Assembly (NCBI RefSeq): GCF_020360975.1
Contig: NW_025408676.1
Location: 1,054,001-1,118,000, forward strand
Origin: Hirsutella rhossiliensis
Lineage: Eukaryota > Ascomycota > Sordariomycetes > Hypocreales > Ophiocordycipitaceae
DNA length: 64,000 nucleotides
Direction: 5' to 3'
The translations under genes and the position numbers were made by a program. Of the stretch, positions 10,477 through 18,689 are shown piece by piece. The notes below the pieces were generated by a model that did not search any database, was not told where the DNA came from, and saw nothing but the letters and a program-made list of their open reading frames with translations. Positions within the stretch are counted from its first letter, which is position 1. Every line of letters begins with the position of its first letter.

Positions 10477-12328
10477 ATGGGCATCCCGCGACTCACGACT
10501 ACCCTACAGCCCTATGCCGATCTTTGTGTTCTGCAGGACGAAGCTGTCGTTATTGACGGGCCGGCTTTGGCATACCACATCATCCATGTCTGCAGAATAA
10601 ATGGTGTCGTTCAACCGTCATATCGACTCGTCGGCGAGACCACCCTGGCCTGGTTGGATGAGCTATCAAGCCATCAAGTGGTCGTGTAAGCAAATTTCTT
10701 GGGTCTACGGAAAGTCTCATGGGGCTCGACTAACGCACCGTGAGTCGTTGGGCCCCTGCAGCCAGGCCATTTACTTTGATGGATATCTCCCGACGTCTAA
10801 ACGGGAGATTCGCATGGGGCGACTGATGAGGAATTCCGCTCAGATCGGCAGGCTCTTCTCCGACAACCCTCTCGGATGCCCACGGAGCCAAATAGCAGCT
10901 GTCGGTGGCCAGAACCATGGCCTGAATCGCTTCAAGAGCGTCTGCTTAGATGTCTTTAAGGCCGGCGATCCGGGCACCAAGCCCTTTGCGGACCCAAGCT
11001 TCTTCGTACCAGCCGTCGTCGACGCTTTAAGATCCAGCGATCGATACCGGAAGCTGGTCCGGCTCGTGCCCGGCGAGGCGGATGCCGTCTGTGCCAGACA
11101 TGTGGCGGAACACGGTGGCCTGGTGCTCACGTCGGACTCTGATCTTCTCGTCTACGACTTGGAAGCTGGCAAGGTCGCTTTTTTCCGGGACCTACACAGG
11201 GGCGCCGACTCGGCAATCCTGTGCTCCAGCTTCACACCCCGCTCGATATGCGGACAACTCGGCCTATTGCCCTCGACTGGCATCCTTCGAGTGGCGTACG
11301 AGCTGAAGCATGCACCCCAGGCGACGCTTCCGCAGTTATCTCGAGCTTGCGAACAGCCAGCGGCAGACCTGTTGGACTTCCTCGAGTTCTACAAACAATA
11401 CCAGCATGACAAAGAAGACGAAGACTTCCGCAATCTGGGCCACGAATTCTTGCCGCGACTCACGGCTCTTGACCCACGGCTGTCAGAGCTCGTCGTCCAG
11501 CTCTACAGCCCCTCGATTAAGTGGCATTCCAACAGCGCCGCCAGAGTTTTCCTTCCTGTCCTGATTGAAAACCTCGACCGGGGCAGTGCGTGGCAGCAGA
11601 GCACCCCCATTCGCCGATTGGCCTACACCTTGCTCAAGATGGGCTCTGTCAGACCAAGCATGCCGATACTGGAACACAGACGCGTTCAAAACGTGGCACA
11701 GAAAGGACGGCTGGTTGAAACCGCACCCGCGGCTGAGGCCCAACAGTACATCGACGAGGTCTTGAATGTCATCGAGCGCTTGAAAGACTTGACTTGCGTG
11801 GCAGGCAGATACTATTGGCCTCTGGTTGGCCTCGCTCTTGACATGGGTGAATGCCAGAGGCAGGGCAAACAGTCACACGCCTGGCACATGTTCCAACAGC
11901 GGTACAAGCAGTCGCTGGCGTGGGCCAGCAAAATCAGCTGGGATATCGTCCATTTCTTTGCCCAAGTTCAAGCTGCGTTGTACTCGCTTCGTATGCTGCG
12001 TCAAGTGCTGTCTATTGTTCGCGAGGGTGCGACCAAGTACCATCTTCCATCCAACGCCAAGCAGCTATGGTCGGCAATGCTTCACTTCCCTTCACTGTCC
12101 AGTTTTCCCGACATTGATGACATCCTGAACCTTCTCCTCGGATCAAGACAAGTGGGATTTGTGCGAGAGTTTGGCGAGCTGATGCGCTTGCATGTGCCGT
12201 CAACATCCGAGCTTGGCGGCAGTGTCAAAGTTGCAGCGGGCAGTGGCATGGATGAGGACATCCGGAAGCTGGCCGCCAAGCCCATCTCGAACAAAGCCAA
12301 CATGTTCGGCCCATTGTCTATAGACTAA
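10477..12328 (+). CDS. Asteroid/XPG-domain-like protein
   Basis: The protein has 591 residues from two exons (10477-10685 and 10762-12328, in phase). It begins MGIPRLTTTLQPYAD, as in the FEN1/XPG nuclease superfamily, with VVIDGPALAYHI and YFDGYLPTSKREIR corresponding to the XPG N-terminal region. The I-region follows as LVPGEADAVCARHVAEHGGLVLTSDSDLLVYD, retaining the acidic GEADA and DSDLL residues. The long C-terminal half is not a recognised nuclease domain and matches the pattern of Asteroid-domain proteins. The retained acidic residues leave nuclease activity possible, but it is not established for this group. Cellular role is unknown. Confidence 0.75.
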
Positions 12329-12493
12329 TGATAGATGGGTCATCTTTGAGTGATGTCCATTATTAGGTATCTTCGCAATCAACAGTGGACACGGCCAACA
12401 CAGCGTTGTGCTGCCCCTTCAGGACACTCCAGGGACATCCTTCGTCACTCAAGATCTTCGCCCACCGCATCTCACAAGAACGACCGCTTTCCC

Positions 12494-15400
12494 TTATGCC
12501 ATAGCTCCCCAAGTCCCCTCTGAGCCATGAATTTCATCCAACAATTGGAGGAATGGATTCGACCTTTCCTGCAAATTCTTGACATCCTGTAGCAAGTCTT
12601 CCTGCGCGGCAGAGCTCCCTGCTACGCGGATAATCCGCCAAGCGCGGCGAAACTCATCACGTATCGACACGATGCCGTTGTGCGTGACTGTTCGGGCGAC
12701 GTTATGATCCAGCTCGAAAGGATCCTCGATGGCGAAAAGGTAGCGGTGACGTATCTCCTTGACCTCCCCGCCCTTCTTCGGTGGATGTGCCTGTTGGCCT
12801 TTGTTGGCATGGCCGGCTGCGCCTGATCCCATGGCCTGCTCGGCCTGGGGGTTGGCCGCGCTCTGAACTTCAAAGACCGTCTTCGCCCCGGTCCAGCCCT
12901 TTTCCTGCTTGGTGAGCAATCCGCCTTGCGCCCGTAGGCTCAGGACGTCTCTTCCCCAGTCGAAGCCCTTGCCAACGCCGCTGCTCAAGATACCGGTGTG
13001 CGCAAAGTACTCGAAGAAGCCGCGCAAGAGGTTTCCGAGACTCTCGGCGTTGTGGTTGAGCTGTTTGGTGCCTGCGAGGTGCAGTATTTCGCGCTCGTTG
13101 CGCCAGAACTGGATGTTGCGGCCGCGGCACCAAAGTGTCGTTTCAATCTCGACCGGTGATGGATTTGAGCTGGGCCCGGGTGCAAGGTGCTGCAAGTTGG
13201 GACACACAAACGGTTGGACGACGTTGACGAGGTAATGCAACACCATCAGTACATAGCCATAGCTGCTTAGGGTGCCGCGGTAGCCAGAGTTTATCCCCCG
13301 CGCCTTTGCCCAGTGCTTCACAAAAAGCACCATTGGCCGCACTCTGGGATCTGTGTGGGAGTAGCAGCGCAGGAGCGCAGTGTTGTGGAGAGCGAGATGG
13401 GCGGAGAAGTTGATGTCGCACTGGACGCCGGCTCCAGACGTGGGAAACTCCAGGTCGTCTCGATATTTGTCCCTTGGCTGGCTCGAAGCCATGTTGTGTA
13501 TGTCATGTAGGTCTCGGATCCTCAGGATAAGCAGGATTGATTCGGGCGGCACGGGAATGACAAGCTTGTAGTCCACCGGCCCTGTATAGGCTCGGCGAGG
13601 CGGCGACCGGAGCAGCGCAATGTAGTCTGCAATGTCCCTCGTCTGGCCCGCATCGAAAGTGCCCTTGTCAAGAGCGCTTTCAAGTTGTCGAGAAAGATGG
13701 AAAGTCTTATGCCCAAGGCCCACCGCCTCGAAGTCGACCTCGCCGTTTGAATGGCCGACTACCTCCTTGAGGAAGACGCGCACGTCATTCTGCGTGACGC
13801 CCGAGATGTATCGATTGGCGACTTCCAGCCGCGTTGCGTCGGAAACTTCCCGCGAGCCATAACGCAGGCCATTCAGGAAACCTTTGGTCCTCGCAAAGTA
13901 TTGTGAAGGTGTTTCCTGCTGACCCTGCTCCAGGAGAATCAGTTGGACAGACGGTATTCTTTTGATCCTATCAAGAGCCATTTGCAGATCTTTGGTGTAT
14001 TGAACGGGGTCAACGCCATAATTTCTCCTCCATTGGACGTCCTTCCAGGCAGACAAGGCCTGCTCGGCCTGTGGCTGGGCGTCATAAAGTTCGTCCCTGG
14101 CCGGCCAAGTTTCCCAGATCTGCAATGCCTGTTCTCCTTCCATCTGCGTGAAGACGCCAAGGAGAGACCGATCATTTGGCATGTTGTATAGCGGCTGAAA
14201 GGATAGAGAAGGGTATCTCGCCACTCGCTCCTGGAGCAAAGGGTCAGAGAGCCCTTGGATAAAAGCTTGGCAGACGCGGTTCAAGATTGCCCAGTCGGTA
14301 GCAGTGAATTCGCGTTGATTTGAAATGGTAACATCTCGTCCGCCTGCTCGACGCAACAGCCTCTTAGCTAGACCATAGTACGCTGCGAGCGTAAGGTTTG
14401 GACCCTGCCAAAGGCGAAAGCGTCTCGGCCCTCCGCCATCGCCGCACGAAATCTCAAACTCCGTGAATGGCACATTAGCATCCTTCTTCTGTGACTTGGG
14501 GCTCGCGACGCCATCGCACGGGGAGACTATTTCGTGTTCAAATTCTTCGTCGGCCGCGGCCTCTGGCGCCTCGTTCTCGACGCCGTTTTCCCACTTCTCA
14601 CGCTCAGCCAAGAGTGCCTGGCGGAGGGATTCGGGAGGCTCTTCGCAAAGCTTGATGATGGGAACTCTCGTGCGGCTGAGTAGCCTTGCACCCAAGCCAG
14701 CATCGAGAAAGGCCTTTTCGAGCAGCCGCGGGATGGGCGATTCCGTTGCGTCAGGGGGGATCTTGGACATGGGCGAGAGCAATCCCAGGTCCATATCCGA
14801 TGCCTTTGTTGCAAATCCAGATGACAAGCTCCCGAAGCATTTCAGGTCCACAGATGAAGGGTGAAAGTCGGATGCCTTATTTTCGAGTTGTTCATGGCGA
14901 GAGATTACGTTGCGACATATGAGTTCGATTCGTTGGCGGAAGTTTTCTTTCTGGGCGATTTCCGACAGTTGGATTTCCGACCTGGGAATGACTTGCTGGC
15001 AGAGCCTTTCCAGGAGCTCTACTTGCGAGGCAGCATCTTCTGGGTTGAAATAGGTCCGACGCTGATAGTGTGGGGGCCCAGGGGCATATCGAGATCTTTG
15101 TGTCGAAGATGGATCTTGTTGGAAGGCAGGGGGGGGGATCTGTTGACCATATGGCACCATGTTTGCGTTCCAAGAAGGATAGGCAGAGTGGTTTCGGGGA
15201 GAGACGTTCCAAGGTGAGTTTCCATAGAAGGCATCTGCATGTCCAACCGGGGGAATTGCAGTCGAGTGACCGGCAGCCTGTAAGTGTCGTTGGTCAGAGC
15301 GCGGACCAAAGGCTCGCCCCGGAGGCCCCACGCCAGGGTTGGCTTGACGTGAAAGTTGCTGAGCTCGTGAGTCTATGGGGATGGACGCGTGGGAGCTCAT

Positions 15401-15685
15401 CTGCCGGCGCTGAGCCTGGTTCGGACGTCTCCTGCTAGCTTTGGACGGGGGCTCCGGGGGTGTCGCGAAATGTGCTGATGTCTCACGGCCAGTCGAAACA
15501 TGAGGCACAGGTCTTGGAGGCTGCGTATCCTGCAGGCCAGGCTCGTCGCCCGGCGAGGCGCTGGCGAGGGCGAGGCTGCGCAGACGACTGTCCAAATTAG
15601 CAGTCGGGCCTTGGCCGCCTGGCTCAAACGAGCTCGGGTGTTCTGATGCCATGGTGGCCCGTGACGATGCCGAAGGAAAAGACAA
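12494..15685 (-). CDS. Cid1-type non-canonical poly(A)/poly(U) polymerase with split catalytic core
   Basis: This is a single uninterrupted gene of 1,063 residues. Residues 1-210 are disordered (Ser/Pro/Gln/Arg-rich). The nucleotidyltransferase motif FGSLSSGFATKASDMD (about 284-299) supplies the GS signature and two catalytic aspartates. After RTRVPIIKL (about 345) there is an insertion of roughly 400 residues before the third catalytic aspartate in GVQCDINFSAHLALHN (about 757). The PAP central domain (WAKARGINSGYRGTLSSYGYV) and the PAP-associated domain (HNAESLGNLLRGFFEYF) follow. Enzymes of this family add untemplated A or U to RNA 3' ends and regulate RNA decay. The insertion is helix-rich with no motif I recognise. 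An upstream ATG is not needed; start 15685 fits the conserved length, although a second Met lies 11 codons in. Confidence 0.85.
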   Translation of the reverse strand: MSFPSASSRATMASEHPSSFEPGGQGPTANLDSRLRSLALASASPGDEPGLQDTQPPRPVPHVSTGRETSAHFATPPEPPSKASRRRPNQAQRRQMSSHASIPIDSRAQQLSRQANPGVGPPGRAFGPRSDQRHLQAAGHSTAIPPVGHADAFYGNSPWNVSPRNHSAYPSWNANMVPYGQQIPPPAFQQDPSSTQRSRYAPGPPHYQRRTYFNPEDAASQVELLERLCQQVIPRSEIQLSEIAQKENFRQRIELICRNVISRHEQLENKASDFHPSSVDLKCFGSLSSGFATKASDMDLGLLSPMSKIPPDATESPIPRLLEKAFLDAGLGARLLSRTRVPIIKLCEEPPESLRQALLAEREKWENGVENEAPEAAADEEFEHEIVSPCDGVASPKSQKKDANVPFTEFEISCGDGGGPRRFRLWQGPNLTLAAYYGLAKRLLRRAGGRDVTISNQREFTATDWAILNRVCQAFIQGLSDPLLQERVARYPSLSFQPLYNMPNDRSLLGVFTQMEGEQALQIWETWPARDELYDAQPQAEQALSAWKDVQWRRNYGVDPVQYTKDLQMALDRIKRIPSVQLILLEQGQQETPSQYFARTKGFLNGLRYGSREVSDATRLEVANRYISGVTQNDVRVFLKEVVGHSNGEVDFEAVGLGHKTFHLSRQLESALDKGTFDAGQTRDIADYIALLRSPPRRAYTGPVDYKLVIPVPPESILLILRIRDLHDIHNMASSQPRDKYRDDLEFPTSGAGVQCDINFSAHLALHNTALLRCYSHTDPRVRPMVLFVKHWAKARGINSGYRGTLSSYGYVLMVLHYLVNVVQPFVCPNLQHLAPGPSSNPSPVEIETTLWCRGRNIQFWRNEREILHLAGTKQLNHNAESLGNLLRGFFEYFAHTGILSSGVGKGFDWGRDVLSLRAQGGLLTKQEKGWTGAKTVFEVQSAANPQAEQAMGSGAAGHANKGQQAHPPKKGGEVKEIRHRYLFAIEDPFELDHNVARTVTHNGIVSIRDEFRRAWRIIRVAGSSAAQEDLLQDVKNLQERSNPFLQLLDEIHGSEGTWGAMA

Positions 15686-16351
15686 GAGGTCGCGAGGGAG
15701 ATGCAGCGCGTCCTCAGTTTATGGTCCCAAGTAGGGTCTTCGCGATGCAGTGAGCCGGACACTCTCCATGCATGCTCTACCAGGTCACTGCAATGTGGAA
15801 AGCCGACATTTGCAGGGACCTGAGGGGCAGCGAAGTTGCGAGAGGAGAAGAGGCGGGCTTGAGTGTTGTTTGTGACTGGATACACCATTCAGAGAAGGCT
15901 TGTTGACCGGGTGTGACGAATCTCAGGTGCTATGGGATATGTTCTTTGGCGAAGTTACCGTCGTACAACCAGGTCCAAGGGCGTTTTGTAGGGGTTCTCG
16001 ACGTTCGGGCTGGTGGCTTGCGACTGGTCAGGGCCCCCGTAGTTCTCGGTGTGAAGAATGGCTCAAGGGTGGCGAGAGAGGATGAAGGAGGCCATGCGGA
16101 AAAGAGAGAAAACTAGAGCCCGTCCAGGCCCGGCCCACAATGATGACAATGCCTTTACACCCGGGCTTTGCGCTAATGGCTGTATGAGCTGAGCTGCATA
16201 AAGCATCAAGTTGAGGTCATGGGTAAGGTTTCCGTCTCAACTTTCGCGGCTGCTTTCGAGCCCGCATCGCTCCAGGACGAGGTGGAGGTTGCTGGCAGCC
16301 TCGCCGAACGGGGCACCTTATGTAATCGATGCATGGAAGCCCAAGGTAAGG
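15686..16351. other. intergenic, upstream of the Cid-type polymerase and left flank of the transposon cluster
   Basis: No gene is supported in about 670 bases. The right edge (16352-16353) is the TA target duplicated by the Pogo element. Confidence 0.4.
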
Positions 16352-16353
16352 TA

Positions 16354-16395
16354 ACGTAATCCACCCCCTTCCCGGTCAGACCCCCTACTCGGTCA
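16354..16395 (+). repeat. left 42-bp terminal inverted repeat, Pogo copy 1
   Basis: It starts ACGTAATCCACCCCCTTCCC and is the exact reverse complement of 18398-18439. Confidence 0.95.
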
Positions 16396-16457
16396 GAAAA
16401 AGTCTCCACGCGGCGACCCACACTTATGGCAAGACAAACCGAGCACTATGACGGCAA

Positions 16458-18299
16458 CGGGAGACCAATCGGTTCCACGCGAAGAACGGGTCCTGCTCGC
16501 CGTCAGGGCCTATCAGCAGGGCCAATTCAAAAGTACCCGCAAGGCTGCGGCCGCATACGACGTCCTCAATCGACAGTATCTGATCGACTGCGCGGTGTCA
16601 TTCGCCGACGCGACGCTCAGATGAACAACCTGAAGTTGACGGCGACGGAAGAGACTGCCCTGGTACAATGGATCTTGTCGATGGACGAGCGAGGAATGCC
16701 GCCGACAGTGGCTTACACTCGTCGGATGGCCAACTTATTGCTTTCCGAGCGAGGCAAAGATCCTGTCGGGGAAAACTGGGTGCGGAAGTTTGTTGGCCGC
16801 CACGGCGAAATCAAGGCAAAGTACTCGCCGATACGACTACCAACGAGCCAAATGCGAAGACCCCAAAAGATCCAAGGATGGTACGATCGAGTCGCGGCGA
16901 CGAAACAGAAATGGGGATTCTTGACGAGGATGTCTATAACTTTGATGAGACGGGGTTTCAAATGGGAGTCGCTGCAACGGCGAGAGTCCTTACCCGGTCT
17001 GACCGGCGAGGTCGGGCAGTACTCACGCAGCCTGGAAATCGAGAATGGGTTACTGTGATCGAGTCTATCAACTGCCAAGGTTGGGCTTTACCGGCGAAGG
17101 TTATCTTCCAGGGCAAGTTACACCAAGCAAGCTGGTACGAATCAGGAGTGCCCGATGACTGGCATATCGCCGTTAGTGAGAATGGCTGGACTTCCGACGA
17201 CCTTGCTTTGAATTGGTTAAAGGAAGTCTTTGATCCGAATACACGGCGCCGTACGGTTGGTACGCATCGACTTCTTATTCTCGACGGGCACGGCAGTCAC
17301 GTCACGCCGGAATTTGACAAGTACTGTACGGCCAATTCCATCGTAGTACTCCAAATGCCTGCACATTCCTCACATCTCTTGCAGCCTCTTGATGTCGGGT
17401 GCTTTTCGCCGTTGAAAACCATATACGGCCGAAAGGTTCAAGAGAAAATGCTCGCTGGGATCCATCATATCGACAAGCAGGACTTCCTTCCCATGTACTT
17501 AGACGCTCGCCGACAAGCACTTTCGCCGTCGAATATCCGAAGCGGATTTATGGCAACAGGCCTTTTTCCGTTTGACCCAAACAGAGTATTATCGCGGTTA
17601 CAAGTTCAGGTTGACAAAGTCGGTAACGATCACGGCGACAAGAATACTCCAAGTCCCAACAAGAGCCTGGAAGCAGCCAAGACTCCGCATAACGTCAACC
17701 AGCTTACCACTCACGCCGAAAGGCTTCTTCAACGCCGGCCACAAAATACAGACTCGCCAGTTTCACAAGCTATCAACCAGCTTATCAAAGGATGTCAAAT
17801 GGCCATGCACAGCGCCGCCCTCCTTGCCGACGAAAACCGGCAACTTCGGTCAGAAAACCAGCGGCGAAAGCAGAGAAAGAACAGCGCCGTGAATACATTG
17901 GCGACGGCGGTACTCTATCGGTTGCAGAGGGCACGGTTAGGATAAAGCAACGGAGAGAAGAAGAAGAAGAGCGGGTTAAGCGACGGAGAGTGGAAGAAGA
18001 GGAGAGGACTAAGCGCCGGCGAGAGAAGGACGAGGAGGGCCAAGCGACGACAAGAAGGAGAAGAGCGGGCCGAGCGACGGCGACAAGAGAACGAGGAATG
18101 GTTCAAGCTACGGCGAGAAAAGGAAGAGGAGCGGGTCAAGAAACAGAGAGCAAAGGAAGATGAGCGGGCCAAGCGACGGCGGGAAGAAGGGAGCGGGACC
18201 AACGACTTATAGAAGAGCTGAGTGTCCCAAGACAGCGTGCACCACCACGGTGTAGTAAGTGCAGGTCTTTTGAACACACTGCCCGTACGTGTAATAGAT
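16458..18299 (+). pseudogene. Pogo/Fot transposase, copy 1 (frameshifted)
   Basis: The likely start is in the MTATGDQSVPREERVLLAVRAY frame, which gives a CENP-B/Psq-type helix-turn-helix (QGQFKSTRKAAAAYDV). The reading then shifts by one base into PQSTVSDRLRGV and the second helix-turn-helix (WILSMDERGMPPTVAYTRRM). The DDE core is clear: YNFDETGFQMG, LLILDGHGSHVT and HLLQPLDVG, spaced as DD35D, which is typical of Pogo. The tail is a charged coiled coil of R/E repeats. In yet another frame it ends CSKCRSFEHTARTC, a CX2CX4HX4C zinc knuckle. Compared with copy 2, this copy lacks a TC near 16828, one C near 16862, one G near 16915, and two bases near 18036. It also shares with copy 2 frameshifts after YDV (about 16563), near 17885, and near 18190. 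As written the protein cannot be made intact. Confidence 0.85.
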
Positions 18300-18397
18300 A
18301 GTCCTAATCGAGTTACTTGTCTCTTGGAGTAAATATGTCGTGGTATTGTGCTCCGTTTGTCTCGCGTAAGGTGCGGGTCTAGTCGGTGGGGAATTTT

Positions 18398-18439
18398 TGA
18401 CCGAGTAGGGGGTCTGACCGGGAAGGGGGTGGATTACGT
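18398..18439 (-). repeat. right 42-bp terminal inverted repeat, Pogo copy 1
   Basis: This is the reverse complement of the left repeat and is followed by the duplicated TA. Confidence 0.95.
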
Positions 18440-18448
18440 TACTGCAGC

Positions 18449-18458
18449 CCGCTACCTG
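18449..18458. repeat. target site duplication of the Mutator-like element (left)
   Basis: The sequence CCGCTACCTG is repeated at 21448-21457. Because neighbouring bases also match, the true duplication could be 9 to 11 bases. Confidence 0.85.
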
Positions 18459-18533
18459 GGGAGCCAATAGAGGCGCGGGGGTCCGCGCCTTTAAAGTCGG
18501 CGCGGACGTCCGCGCCTGTTTTGTAAGCCCAGC
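18459..18533 (+). repeat. left terminal inverted repeat of the MULE, with internal palindromes
   Basis: The repeat itself folds back on itself. A GGCGCGG...CCGCGCC hairpin is followed by TTTAAAG and then the perfect 18-bp palindrome GGCGCGGACGTCCGCGCC (18499-18516). The same arrangement is mirrored at the right end. Confidence 0.9.
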
Positions 18534-18689
18534 CGGAAGATAGTCGGGCCCGCCTCCGGCCCCGACCTGTCCTCTCCTTTCTCTCGCCCTCCGTACTGTG
18601 GCAAGCATATCACGACCATATCCACGGAGGGTCAGCGCGCCGCCATTGCGGCCCAATTTATCCGCCGCCCTTACGCAGAGTAGGCCAAT

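Larger units (their letters stand above)
16354..18439 (+). mobile_element. Fot1/Pogo-family DNA transposon, copy 1
   Basis: This 2,086-base element is flanked by TA on both sides (16352-16353 and 18440-18441). It has perfect 42-bp terminal inverted repeats starting ACGTAATCCACCCCC, and the repeat ends differ only after base 42. It encodes one Pogo transposase broken by indels. The other copy, at 59709-61797 in reverse orientation, is almost identical base for base, so both are young. The element lies between the Cid-type polymerase and the Mutator-like element, whose target duplication begins 9 bases after its right end. Confidence 0.95.
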
